Shown one piece after another: positions 14,194 through 27,700 of a DNA stretch of 64,000 nucleotides. The stretch covers positions 256,599,863 to 256,663,862 of the forward strand of contig CP136064.1 in NCBI GenBank assembly GCA_032622095.1, given 5' to 3'. Source of the stretch: Siphonodentalium dalli (Eukaryota > Mollusca > Scaphopoda > Gadilida > Siphonodentaliidae). Position 1 is the first letter of the stretch, and the number at the start of each line of letters is the position of its first letter. Under the pieces are notes generated by a model. It did not search any database, was not told where the DNA came from, and saw only the letters and a list, made by a program, of their open reading frames with translations. Position numbers and translations under genes: made by a program.

Positions 14194-14636
14194 TTAAAGG
14201 TACTCAATCCGATCAGAGGGTCCTATATTACTATTTCTTTGGCTTTGGTGGGGGGGGGGGGTAAAAAATAATTGATTCGAGTCGAGGAACCTACCAATCA
14301 AAGTTCAGGCTGATCAGATATCGATATTTGAAGTTTTGTTAGTTCTATTCTTTCTGTCCCAGAACACGATCAAAATTGCGTTATTATTATCACTTGATTT
14401 TAGAGTTATCCATCCTTGTCTGTTTGAATAGTGTTTCAGGTGTACACATCTCGAGCAAATTAGGGTTAGGGGCAATTATTAGTACTCATCTCGAGAAAAT
14501 AACAAATTTCAAAAATCAATATCTAATAACTCTGAGCTTTGTTTGATGGGTTCCTCGACTCGAATCAAATATGTTTTACCACCAAAGCCAAAGAAATAGT
14601 AATATAGGACCCTCTGATCATATTGAGTACCTTTAA
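14194..14636. mobile_element. MITE, AGGTACTCAATC family, intact TTAA flanks
   Basis: 443 bp including TTAA at 14194-14197 and 14633-14636. Inverted repeats of about 55 bp begin AGGTACTCAATC and run through GGTCCTATATTACTATTTCT to CTTTGG. TTAA duplication suggests mobilisation by a piggyBac-type transposase (inference). No ORF. Confidence 0.85.
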
Positions 14637-14830
14637 TGAGTTTATATATTTATGTATTACATGTGTTTCTATACATGTATTTTATCTTTAGTTAGTTTGT
14701 TGATCTTGAATAAATTTGTATTGCTCCACAATCAGTTTCCTTAATGTTCCTATATACTAAAACAACTCCATTGATAACAATACCCTTGCATCCCATCCAA
14801 ATCTACTTCATTGCCATCCTCATCATTTCA

Positions 14831-14904
14831 CTTTGGTATCCCCACCCAGGTGTACCTTTGTGTTATTCACCCAGGTGTTCCTTGGTGTTTCCTACCCATG
14901 TGCA
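14831..14904. repeat. CCCAGGTG minisatellite, left remnant
   Basis: CACCCAGGTGTACCTTTGTG-like units cut by the LINE that follows. Joining the flanks at the shared TGCA (14901-14904 and 20312-20315) restores the array consensus. Confidence 0.8.
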
Positions 14905-17900
14905 GATCTTTGTTATGATCAGCGACCTCGTGAACCAAACACAATGACCTTCCAATGAGCCAATCAGGCGCTGACAACTCTGGTGTATTATTACCTCGTA
15001 TGTCCAAATTTGGCAAGCAAGAAAATCAACAGACAGCCATCTATAATGAGGGTCACACACGTGATTTACAAGTTGATTTGAATGAAAATGATCTTGTTGT
15101 TGATAACAATTATATTCATGATATGGACTATGCGTGCACATCATATGTTAACGAACATGATTATTGTGATAGCGATGTTAATGATGTGAATGGTGTATTT
15201 ACCAATAACACTTATGAACATGAACTAAATAATGTCAACAGTAATGTCGATGTTTCTGATATTTTGGGCGAAAGTCGAAAAATATTATTCGACATGAACA
15301 TATCTGTTGACAGATTCAACAGTGAGATAAGTACTGAAAATATATTGGGATTGAAAAGTTTTCCAAATATAAATAACATTTTCAATAATATAACTGATTA
15401 TAGTTTTTATAATAATTACACATATAAAAATCTTGAATATAATGCCAGTGGTGTTAACTTCAATAGCAATGACAGAAATAAAATGAATGATGTTCAGGCA
15501 TGTGCTAATGACAATGTTTGTGATGTTGGAGATATTCATAATTATGATGTTGACTTTAATTGTTTTATAAAAAACACTTATAGCCATGTTTATGATGTTG
15601 GTGATGATGAATTTTGTACAAATAACACTTATATCAATGATAATGATTATGAAGTTGATGATGGTAAACTTTTAAACAATTTTATTCATGATAATGGTCA
15701 TGGTGCTGGTGATGAACTTTTTATAAATAACACTTGTATCCAAGATAATGATCATGAAGCTAAGGATGGATATTACTCCGTACTACCAGTACATGGAAAT
15801 GCCAACTCCAGTCTTAAAGTGGCAAATAAAAACAGAGACGACATAGAGTATAATGAAATACGTGACCGAATTTTACTATATCCGAATACACGTAATGTGG
15901 AGTGTAGTGTCGCTACAGACACGCCCAACCTTCTAAATCCTAATGAAAATGGCAAAGCATCAGAAAGCTTAAATCTCAAAACAAAGTTCAGTATACTTTC
16001 TCTCAATGTTTGTGGACTGAGAGCAAGAGTAAATTACCCAGAATTCCAAGAACTTTGCAACAATCATGACATTCTTTGTCTGTCAGAAACCAAAACAGAT
16101 AATTGCGACCAAATAACTTTACAGGGATTCAAATTATATATGAAAAACAGAATGAAACTTTCGCGGGTGAAATCTGGAGGAATTGCCATAGGTATTAGTG
16201 ATAGATTAGAATCTTTAGCAAGCATCATAAATACAAAGTGTACTTTTATTCACTGGGTAGAACTAAAACTGAATAATCGGAGAGATGCTATTATCATAGG
16301 TGCTTTATACATCCCACCAGATGGTTCCAAATACACATCAGACACCGCGTTTGATGAAGTAACTGCAGAAATCCTGAATATGAGACAAAGAAGTGAGACT
16401 ATACTTATTACCGGGAATTTTAATGCACGTACAGCGGAGATTTTAGACTACATCCAATTCACCAAGAACAAACATGCAGATTTTGACAGCTACCTGTATG
16501 ATAACCAAAATGTTGAATCAGAAATCGAAAAAGCTGGCCTCACCAAACAAAGATTTAACACTGATAAAACAGTAAATAGCTATGGTCGCAAACTGATTTC
16601 CCTTTGTCAACAAAATGACATGATTATTATAAATGGCGGTATGGGAAATGATTCCATGATAGGAAAACTTACTTGTGGCGATGCCTCAACAATTGATTAT
16701 ACCATAAGTTCTCTTGCAATGCTATTTATATTAAATAACTTCACAGTAGGGGAACTAAATAAACTTTTCTCAGATGTTCACAAGCCATTAACAACCGAAA
16801 TAGTAATAAATCAGCACTTGCAGACAAAAAGTACACATGAATCTAATGCAGGGGCAGCTAGACCCAGATGGGATACAACTAAATTAAGTGAATTTAAATA
16901 TAATCTTGATGACGAAGAAATTAATGTCATAAAACAGACCATTGATAAATATGAAACTGACGTTGTAAGTATTAATGAAATAAATAGCATAGCATCAAAA
17001 ATAACAGGAGCTATAAATAATTCGGCGAATAAAACTTTCGGAGTCCCGGTATGTAAATTAAATAAAAAAAAGATAAATACACGTGGTAAGCCCTGGTTTA
17101 ATTTGGCATGTAAACTGGCCAGAAAGGAATACAGAAAATCACAAAGAAATAATAAATTAAGACAAAATGATTACTCTAAAAATGTAATGCGCGAGGAATG
17201 TAAAAAATATAAACTCGTATTGGACAATGCGATGAAAGTACACAGGGAAAAGGTATCGCGTGAAATGAATAAACTAAAAAAAGGTAATGCAAAACTATTT
17301 TGGAGTACTCTGAACAAGAAAAGCAGAGTAACATGTAATAAGCTAAAAATAAGTGAATTGGAGAACCATTTTCGAGAAATGAATGCTACATCATATGAAG
17401 ATAACCCTAATTTAAAAATTAAGGACACAAATTACGAAGGAAATGATCAAATAAATAGACCAATTACATGCGAGGAAATAACCACTGCAGTCTCGAACCT
17501 CAGTAACAACAAATCCCCCGGAACTGATGGAATTTTGAACGAATATATAAAAGCCTCAACTGGTGCGCTATTAAATATATACTGTAAACTTTTTAATCTA
17601 GTCCTAGACTCTGGTTGTGTTCCTGACTCCAGGGGAATAGGCACTATTATACCCTTATTTAAAAACAAAGGCGACACTAGCGATCCCAAAAATTATAGGC
17701 CAATTACCTTACTAAGTTGTCTTGGAAAATTATTTACAAAAATCTTGACAAACAGAATTAATACATACCTAGAAGAGCAAGAAATTATAAATGAAAATCA
17801 ATCAGGCTTTAGAAAAAAATATTCCACTGTTGATAATATGTTTGTTCTCCATATGCTGACCCAAACTACTAGGGCACTAAACAGAAGCTTATACTGTGCA

Positions 17901-20311
17901 TTCATAGATTTTGAGAAAGCGTTTGACAAAGTATGGAGACAAGGGTTATGGCACAAACTATTGCTAAATAATATAAACGGCAAAATTTACAAAGTTATAC
18001 GCCGTATGTACCTAAATATTAAGTCCAGAGTGCAATTGGGGAACATACAATCAAACTACTTCCCGTGCTTATCTGGTGTCCGTCAAGGATAAAATCTCTC
18101 ACCTGTAATTTTTACATTATATCTAAATGACCTAGAAGACTACTTAGAGTCCTCGGGAGCTATCGGTTTACCAAAACTATCCAATGACGTTAAAAATCAT
18201 CTGAATATTTACATGAAACTGTTCATAGTTCTATATGCAGATGACACCGTTCTCATGGCTGAAACCCCCGCAAAATTACAAAACGCATTGAATATTTTTC
18301 ATAATTACTGCAAAACGTGGAAACTGACAGTTAATGCAACAAAGACTAAAATCATGCTTATATCCAAACGAAGCCTCCCAAAAAACAGAATTTTATTTTA
18401 CAATGGCAATCCAATTGATGTTGTAAAAAAATTTAACTATCTTGGAATTACACATACCAAGTCTGGTTCATACTCTGAAGCCAAAAAAGTCCTTGCTGAC
18501 AAAGCCACTAAGGCCATGTATTCGATAATCACTAAAGCAAGATTACACTGCCTTTCAATTAAAAATCAATTTGATCTGTTTGATGCACAAGTTGTTCCCA
18601 TAATTTCTTATGGATGCGAGATTTGGGGGTACCGGCAAAAATGACATATTTGAGAACATACATAAAATTTTTTGTAAGCATGTTCTCCAATTAAAACCAT
18701 CTACATGTAATTATATGATATACGGAGAAAGTGGTAGGGTACCATTTGATATATTAATCAATTTGCGATTGATAAAGTACTGGTTCAAAGTGGTCAATAT
18801 GAACTCTAATAGATACTGTAAAATCTTATATTTATTAGCATTGAAGCTCAATGAGCAGCCAGACATAAATTTTCACTGGATAAACAAAATTTGTAAAATC
18901 TTAACAGATTGCGGTCAGTCCCATCTAATGAAGTTGGATAAAATCATCAGTAGTGACCAACTAATTTCTTATATAAAGTGTTGTCTTATCAGCAGATTCC
19001 GTGATACATGGAAAGCTGATATAAACACAGCTGGTAGCAGGGGAAAAATGTATAGAATGTTTAAACATGATATACAGTTTGAAGACTATCTAAATATCCT
19101 TGACACTAAAAATTGGATAACTCTATGCAGATTTCGCACATGTAATCACCAGCTACCAATAGAAAAAGGTCGCTAGAGTTATAAGGACCTACCGGATAGA
19201 TTATGCCCACTATGTCATACTCGAAGTCTAGGTGATGAAATACATTATCTATTAGAATGCGAATCCTTTAAAGACTCAAGAAAACGTTTTTTAAATCATA
19301 GATATATTATGAAAGCAGATGTAACGTCATCGATAGACGAAATTCTTAATATGAAAGATCCCCCGTCCCTTCTTAGACTCTGCTCGTTTATTAGACTCAT
19401 CACAAAGACACTCGCAATGCGTGAATTCTAACTGATCAGGATTGAGACACTCATTTGATAACATATTCCAATCATTCACATCCATCATTCACAATCATGC
19501 ACGGGTAGTGAATTCAAACACCATGGATAGCACCAAGCTGATTATTAAATTTACCACCTGGGCATGCCTGTCAGTTAACAAGATTGAAACTGCAAACAAA
19601 TTGTTAGAGTGATCATCATCTACATGTATGTTTTTTATATCATTATAACCATAAATATGTTATAATATTGATATTGTGATATCGTGTAACCATCGGACTA
19701 TAATATAACCGACCACCATACTTAATATATACGTCAGCAGACGAATATAGCAAATACAACAAAAAATCTAACAGAGACTTGACCAATCGTATTCTTCAGA
19801 CATTCTCAATTTTAGACTAATTTAGTAATGGAATAAAATTTAAAATGAATTACAAGTTTCACCTTTAATTACAGCCACTACCAGCTCAATAGATATATAG
19901 TAATAGGGAATTATCGACCTGTTTTACATATATTGCGAGCAACCTTTGACGTTAATTGACAACTACTTAGACATATTCTTCTGATACTAGAAAATACACA
20001 GCACGTGTATGACGAAAATATTACTTCCCGGTTCCGTTCTATTTACGAACACAAACAGGCCCGAGTAGTCTTGCAGATTCGGAAAATGCGCGGTGCAGTC
20101 TTACTCGTCTCAGCTGATACGCTGGTAGCGGTTTCTGACAACTAATGAGGGTTATTAAACCCAACCTGCTATAGATCCGGGGTTACATGTATATATTATC
20201 TTTTGTATTATAATCATACTATATGACTAATGTATATAACTCTGTTTCTCAATATCCGTTACATGTAATTTCCATGTGTTTATTTGGATGAGAGAATAAA
20301 GTATATCTATC
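14905..20311 (+). mobile_element. Full-length non-LTR retrotransposon (LINE)
   Basis: 5.4 kb inserted in a minisatellite, with a 4-bp TGCA target duplication on each side. It has a short 5' leader, one long frame (endonuclease plus reverse transcriptase), then about 880 bp of 3' UTR ending in AATAAAG and TATCTATC rather than poly(A). No separate ORF1 was found. The clade could not be assigned; the APE endonuclease and C-terminal Cys-His motif fit the CR1/Jockey-like broad group. Confidence 0.88.
14955..19431 (+). pseudogene. LINE endonuclease/reverse transcriptase, broken by two stops and a frameshift
   Basis: Residues 1 to about 340 form an Asn/Asp-rich extension with repeated NNTY and DNDxEVDDG words. 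The APE-type endonuclease follows (SILSLNVCGLRAR, LCLSETKTD); its usual GDFN reads GNFN, losing a catalytic Asp. The RT has PGTDGILNEYIK, NYRPITLLSCLGKLF, a FIDFEKAFDKV A-motif, SGVRQG, and YADD at 18233-18244. The C-terminus has a CPLC..H..LEC zinc-knuckle-like motif. Breaks: TAA at 18090-18092 directly after SGVRQG, a frameshift near 18630-18645, and TAG at 19174-19176. Otherwise the frame is well preserved, so inactivation looks recent. Confidence 0.9.
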
Positions 20312-21045
20312 TGCACCTTGGTGTTTCCCACCCAGTTGTACCTTGGTGTTTTCTTACCCAGGTGTACATTGGTGTTTTCTTACCCAGGTGTACCTTGGTA
20401 ATTTCCTGCCCAGGTCTACCTTGGTGTTTCCTTACCTGGGTGTACCTTGGGGTTTTCTAACCCAGGTGCATCTCAATGGGAAATCCACCTGGGTAAGAAA
20501 ACACCAAGGTACACCGGCGTAAGAAAACACCAAGGTACACCTGGGTTGGAAACACCAAGGTACACCTGGGTGAATAACACCAAGGTACACCTGGGTGGGA
20601 AACACCCAGGTATGAAACATCAGGGTACACCTGGGTGAATAACACCTAGGTACACCTGGGTGGGAAACACCCAGGTAGGAAACACCAGGGTACACATGGG
20701 TGAATAACACCAAGGTAACCTGGGTGGGAAATACCCAGGTAGGAAATATCAGGGTACACCTGGGTGAATAACACCATGGTACACCTGGGTGGGAAACACC
20801 CAGGTAGGAAACACCAGGGTACACCTGGTGGGAAACACCCAGGTAGGGTACACATGGGTGTGGTCACCTGGGTAAATACACCCAGGTTTATCCATACCAG
20901 GGTTTTTATCCTGTTTCAGGTGGGTAAATCATGGTAAAACCCAGGTTTCAGGGGGTCTTGATGGTTGGTGGATGTCTTGGTAGATAGATTTATACCTGGG
21001 TTTCGGCCCAAAAAACCTGGGTGGATTTACCCAGGTATATTTTTA
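20312..21045. repeat. ACACCTGGGTG minisatellite
   Basis: Continuation of the array interrupted by the LINE. Units such as ACACCTGGGTGAATAACACC and GGGAAACACCCAGGTAGG alternate, and orientation flips near 20480. It degenerates after about 20880. The long frames on both strands here are repeat artefacts. Confidence 0.92.
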
Positions 21046-21929
21046 TATGGGAAGCTCTGACGTCAAATTATACGCGCGTGCACAACGGATCAGGCGTCTG
21101 CTTTTCATATTGCGCGCTTTGTTCTGGTTCTCGTTCAGTGTTGCTGTTGGTATTGAATTTAGCAAATAAAGGATTCAGTTTCTTCAAGTTGGAATTCAAG
21201 GATTTGTTCGTTTTAGATGCCACCATCGGTCATCGGGTCGCTGTCCGATGTAGGTTTACGTTTGTGAGAAACTACTCTTTTGTGTAAAATTAATTAATTA
21301 TTTTCCCAATATTTTTTTCGGAATCATAACGTTTTGAATGTTGTTTGCACGGCGTGTATGTAAGTTATGGTGGAGAATACTTATTGACATTTTTTTTTAT
21401 TTAAACATATTAATTGTCATGTATAATGGATATATTAATACATAATTATTAGGGATTGGAGGACAAGTTCTGGAAACTTAGCTGGACCTCCGCCAAATAT
21501 AAATTCAAACATATGTAAACAGAGTAATATTTATAAATAAGTTTGGTATGACGGGCATGATGTGTCAAATGTATATACTACATCGAACCAGGTTAAGTAT
21601 GATTTCGTAAGAGAATCGAAAAACGATGGCGGGGTTTTTATACATATTAGGGAATATTTTAATGGGGCTTGACTATAGGAGGGTTATTAAATGGAAATTG
21701 GATGTTCTCACGCTTCGAGAACAACTATATATTAGGGGGGGTCGATTGTGTTACGGTAATAGGCGGTGTGTGGGGACATGACAAGGGGCCGGTCAATCGT
21801 ATTAGTGGATTAGCGTGAGGTCATTCGCAACAACTTATTGACATGCATAGTAGTTTCTCACAAACTTACATCGGATAGTGACATGGTGGCTGACGGTGAT
21901 AACTGAATTATGAACGGATTATTGGATGC
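21046..21929. other. Spacer between two minisatellites with an inverted repeat
   Basis: Text at 21235-21280 (CCGATGTAGGTTTACGTTTG) returns inverted at about 21845-21890 (TTTCTCACAAACTTACATCGG). This may mark the ends of an element. A single 88-codon frame at 21021-21287 is not recognisable. Confidence 0.5.
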
Positions 21930-22262
21930 CAATAAAAAAAATCCCCAACGTTATGCCAACCAATTTAGTTTGAGTTCCCAACGTTGTCCCTCCGTTGGGT
22001 CAAAATTATGCCAACCACATGGTTTAGTTTCCAACGTTGAGCCAACGTTATGCCAACCATGTCATCTGGATATCAACGTTGGCCCAACGTTGAGCCAACA
22101 CTCTGTATATGTCGTCCAACGTTGGCCCAACGTAGGCCCAACACGTTGGCCCAACGTTGATCCAATGAGCAAAATTACGTTGGCCCAACGTTGGTTGCCC
22201 TACGTTGGCCCAACCATTCAGATGTTGGTTGTGCCAACGTTGGCCCAACCATGTCATGCTAT
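21930..22262. repeat. CCAACGTTGG minisatellite
   Basis: Dense copies of the self-complementary CCAACGTTGG and GGCCCAACGTTG, spaced roughly 15-30 bp. Frames on both strands (WPNVGPTR-like) are repeat artefacts. Confidence 0.9.
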
Positions 22263-24357
22263 CTGGGATAGAACGTTCGAGTCTCGACTCTACACCACGA
22301 CAAAATCAACATGACTTATATTCATACTCAACCTGAACTGACAAATTAATTTATAGCGCCCATTTCGAAAACATTGCTGTAAATATTTTGAAATTGCGAA
22401 GAATTACTTGAATTTTTTAAAATAGTGTCACATGCAATTGGCTATAACTTGTGAAACACATGGGCTATTGGTGGGCAACATATGATGGACTGATAATTAT
22501 ATTTCTGTGAAAATGCGCTGTGGGCATAAACTTAACCCCACCCCCTAAAATATAATTTTCACCGAAAAATGTATTGCATAGTTTACACTTAGAATTCCGC
22601 ATGCAAAGGATGCTTTAGGGGCATAAAATTAAAAGGTGTAGAGATTGATGAAGGTGAATTATAAACAACCTTGTCCGAACATGCTTTAAGATGAAAATTT
22701 TGGGAAAAATGGTGAAAAATGTTATTATTTTTTTTACTAATTTCACAAAATTTTACAACATTGTGATTAAATTTTGACAGGGGTATGGAAAACTCACCGA
22801 GGATACTGGTCCAGAAAATGTAAATTCATAAAACTTCACATGATCACTTTTTTGTCAACTATTTCATATTTTTGCAATTTTTATTTGAATTTTTGTACAA
22901 AGCCAATTATATATATATATATTTCAATATATATCTTGTGACACCAGATACAAATGACGATATATACAGCATCGGACACTTCATATCTGATAATTGTGTT
23001 GAGATGGCATCCAAAACGGCCACCAACATAGTTTATTCATTCTTTCAGCCATTCTTTCAAGTGGTACAAAGATAATGCGTAACAAATATATTCTTTTATT
23101 CAATTCTTTAATCTCAATATACCAATAAACATGGTATGTGATATATTCAAATTTAAATACAATTAAAGGACAAACATTTAACAGGTACATAATTATACAA
23201 AAGTATATGTAATATTAATGCATTCATTGAAGGAACATCCACCCAAAACAGAGTGGATGTGTCCATTACTATATACAGACTATCTATTTATTTGATACAC
23301 TCGCGTCATTCACACAGGATACTGTCATAGCGACATGCATATACACAAATGTATAAATGTTGACTTGAGACGATGGGGCACATGAGCTACAGACATATTA
23401 AGTTTGAATTTGATAAAAATCGTAATGAAAAGTCTGCATGGTATGTTTTAATCATTCTATAAAAAACTTGAAGTCGAAGTTGTGTGTGTGATCGAATAGT
23501 GATGTTCAGGATAAAGCGTGGCTTCAAATAAACGGACAGAGACATCGTTGCTAAAAGGCCCCATCGCGTCAAGTGCATGTCCGCATCAAGTAAATCCTGC
23601 GTACTCAGTAAGGATCAAGCGAACCCTGTCAAAAATCGCGCTCAGGTCAACTATATATATATATATATATTGTATTCCTCCATTTCTGAAGAGTCAATAT
23701 ATAATAAAGCAAAATACGTAGCATATAAATAAGGAATTACACAAATATTTCATGCTAAACAATTATGCACAAACACAGACACAAGACATTAATATAATTG
23801 GACACACACATATATAGTGGCCTGAACACCGTAAACATGGGCATATACACGTACAAGATTACACGATGGAATATATCAACGCAGTGATGGCTAGAGAAGG
23901 AATGAAATATGGGGAACATTATAATGAACTAATGTCTATTATCCCCGAACATCCAACATCAGTTATTGGGAGCAAACTTAGTTCACCATATATCATTTTT
24001 GTAGGAGTTGAATTTTTTTAACTTAAAATTGAACCATATGTCAATATAGGTATAATAGTTTTCTCATAAAGATCAACGTAAATATACATAAAACAAATTC
24101 CGACCATTATTCCGTGATCGGAAGCTATCAGACAACTGGCTATTCATGTTTATCGATGCATTATGTAGCTAACGTAAGGAGGCGACCAAAAACAGATTAT
24201 CCGATAAAGGAACAAAACAACATAAAATAACATAAATATTATTCATCCACATTCAATAACCTGGCAGACATAAACATTCAATACTGATTCATCTTTTCAG
24301 ACAGTGTGTAGTTTTATGGTGATTTTTCCTTTTAAAAAATTATGCAATGAACAATGT
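22263..24357. other. Intergenic, downstream of RetSat
   Basis: No gene recognised. Short AT microsatellites at about 22905-22922 and 23651-23670. Confidence 0.4.
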
Positions 24358-24363
24358 TTTATT
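24358..24363 (-). promoter_or_regulatory. Candidate polyadenylation signal of RetSat
   Basis: AATAAA on the minus strand, 267 nt past the stop codon. No closer AATAAA was noticed between it and the stop. Hexamers are common by chance in AT-rich DNA. Confidence 0.35.
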
Positions 24364-24629
24364 TATGTTCTCGCAAACAGTCCTGATGTCAGATGGTAGC
24401 CTTAGCGCATACCCTAGTTGGGTTCATAGCCTATATAATTCAGTGGTTGTTTTTAAATATTTCTTGTCAAACTGTCTATCGACCTGCATGAAAAACATTA
24501 TCGTTTTTTAACCATATAGTACTATAAGCATATAATGGTTATAAGGGATAATTATATTTTCATTTAAATTGATCGTTCCAATGTATAGTTTTTTCAACCG
24601 GTGAGATAATCGAGTTAGTATAGACATGG

Positions 24630-24760
24630 TTAAGATCGAAGCCACGTCTTGAACCGGTACGTATAGAAATCGATGAACAGGTTTCTTTTGAGATATTTGG
24701 ACGCTGTTATCATTGATCCTTTCAGTGCGCCTATGAATCCTCCAGTTAAAATGTCTTGTC
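24630..24760 (-). CDS. RETSAT: RetSat terminal exon j
   Basis: 131 bp including the TAA stop at 24632-24630; acceptor ATATTACAG. With the split Gly it encodes GQDILTGGFIGALKGSMITA then SKYLKRNLFIDF, the conserved C-terminal FAD-contacting TGQD motif and following helix. It ends FKTWLRS. The C-terminus is somewhat shorter than in vertebrates. Confidence 0.94.
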
Positions 24761-27700
24761 CTGTAATATAAAAACACGTAAGGTTAGGATTGGCGTTGTT
24801 GTTTTGAGTAAGTTTTAACACTTTATTATTTTTTTAGCAAAGCAAAACTCCCAATGAAAGTGTCTGATAAAGAGCGTCCGTGGTTTTGGTGGCCAAAAGC
24901 GGTAGATAATAAAGAGCGTTGTAGTACATTTGACTATCGTAAAACAACATTTTACCAATTTGCATTGCATGCAAGAATTACCGGTAGCTGTTGCAACTAA
25001 GGGTGAGGGGTGTCATGTTGTTACAACTTATGAAACCACTGCCGATGACATTTCGGTTGCACCAGCTTGCGGAGTATCCAAGAAGCACAGCTAAGCACAT
25101 GCATCTGTTTAGAAATTAATTATGCTATGTGATTTGGGACTCAAATCCATCCACATATGATCTATTGTTCTATTTGGATACAGTTGTCAGGAAAAGGTAA
25201 CAATGTTGCAATATTTGGTTAATTATACGTGAAAATGGCACACAATTATATTTACGAAGAGTATAATCAAATCATGTTCTTGTGTATTTAAATGGTTGAT
25301 TATTGGATTGGGTTATCGTTCTCCAACCAGATGCATCCATTATCAATAGCCGCATGTAGCTACACTAGCTACATAATTATGGCTATTGTAGCTATATTTG
25401 GGAATTGCCTTAACTTATATATAATCGAAAAAAATGGCTTTGGACATCATTCTGCTGTTGGATGAGTATATACAGTTGTTGGGAATATGAACTTGCTTCG
25501 GTACCAACTCGGCAAGACGAGACTGAATCGCAGATGTTCGATTATTGCGCACGCAAATATGTCATGTTAAATCAGAACTGACTGGAAGATTGATTGGTGT
25601 CATTGGGTTTTGTCAGGGAGAGTAATTAAACAATTCACACGAACTTTGTTTAATTACTCTGTCGGTCAAGACCAATGAGCCCAATCGATCTTCCAGTCAT
25701 TCCTTATAATCAGATACCAATATATAGAGGATCTACAACGAGTCCCCAGTTTATAGCGGAATTTACAAAACGAGTCCAGTAAATTAGGTCTGGACCGAGC
25801 CTTTGGCGAGGTCCAGACCTAATTTACTGGACGAGTTTTGTAATTTCCGCAATAAACGGGGGACGAGTTGTAGATTCTATTTATTACATGATCCAAAACA
25901 TCGACAAAACATACTTAAATCAACAAATGGAACGAGAAACTAACATCGGCTTATATAAGACATGCGATGACGTTTCACGTAACTATTCGTTGTTTGCCCG
26001 CGTAAAGAAATAGTCCCAGATAAATAAAGACTATTTGGCGCTTTTAATGGCGTATATTTAATAACATAACTTTTCAAATTCTTCATTCATGATAGTTTGT
26101 TGGAAAAATATTGGAAGTCATAGTATTTTTGAGACGTAGCGTACGGAATGTTAAAAGACGGCAAACCGGAAGTCAAAGGTCACCTGGCACTATTTCCTGT
26201 TATTAAACGAACGTTTAATATCACAATTTATAGAATGGGTTTATTGAATGGAATAAGGGTAGGATCGTGTAATAAATATTAATAGAACATTAATAACATG
26301 AACAATTGTTCAAAACTACCAAACAATTGTAGGTAACATATTGTTCAATTGCCGACGCATTCTCTCAATGACAACACACAGCGAGCACTGGCATATATTG
26401 CTCGGCTTGAAGTGAAGTAGGTGGTTCATAGCTTGTTATGCAGTGGATATGGTGAGTTGTACTGATTCGTACGGGCGATAATTGCGTGAATGTATAGGGT
26501 ATGTGATTCTCAACAGAATATATATATATTGTTTGGTACATTCTAGTACATTGGAATTTATCGCAATTTCTATTGTATGGCCATGTCGATATTCCATTTT
26601 ATCTTAAAGACCACCCGATCTTCGAACAACAATGACTGATCAATATTCTCATTAGTGTAGGCACATCGATCATCCGAGACTGGAAACGACCATGCAGTTA
26701 ATCAATTTAAGCCGTTCACTTGGCCATTCAACAGTGTTCAAAGCAAATTGAGATACCAATGGCCTTTTAATCTACCTTCCCAATAATAAGGTAAATTGTG
26801 CTTGTGGAAACCAGGATCATATCAACAAGAAACACAGGAACAGACAAGAACACAGCGACACGACCCGAGTTTCTTTTAGACACGATCACGGCGATATTCA
26901 GTAGACAAGAAAACCATGGTCAGAAATGGTAACGCCCTCAACATCGTATTATTAAGCATAAATAAAATATATTCCAACTAAAATGGACTCATTGTAAAAT
27001 ATGTGGACATAGATAACAACCATGTACTTCATAATATCTAAATGTATGTATCTGTCTATGCAGTGTACTTGCTGATAATAGTACGGGTTTGTGAATTTAA
27101 AAAAAAATCCGAAATAAACATTTTAAATACTGACACACGATACGTCGCGTATAATACCTGTTGCATTGATACAGCGACAAGCACACATCGATGCCAGAAC
27201 GAAAGGACTATAACGATCGTCAAATGTTTAACTAATCTCTTGGCGATAGTAAATTACTATGATCGGAATAATAAAGAGTTTTGATGTTGAATTATTGACT
27301 ATACTGTTATGTATTACTATAGACAAATTTAGATAGCACAAATTATTGTAATTTATGGGTCTGTCGGATATATAAGAGAATGCACTGGTACAGTATTTGT
27401 AATGTTGAACCAGCGCAGCATTCGATTAAATGTGAAAAATCTCTATTGAAGCCATAGAATTAATAATGGAGTTGGACCATATGTAGAGTGATATATGTAC
27501 TCATCTGCGAAATGCAGCAAAGATTGTCTACTCTACTGTCATGTATATTGTTGAAAGATTTTGAAAAAATATAGATACCATACGTTTCTTTATCTGCACA
27601 TTGGGATAAGAGAGATCAGAAAATGATACAGCGATTAGCTGATTAGTCCAAATACATGGGATGGAATTGGTGAATTGGGTTTAATATCGCTCCAAACAAA

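Noticed and set aside
20432-20867. Cysteine/proline-rich proteins on both strands
   Set aside because: All are translations of the ACACCTGGGTG minisatellite.
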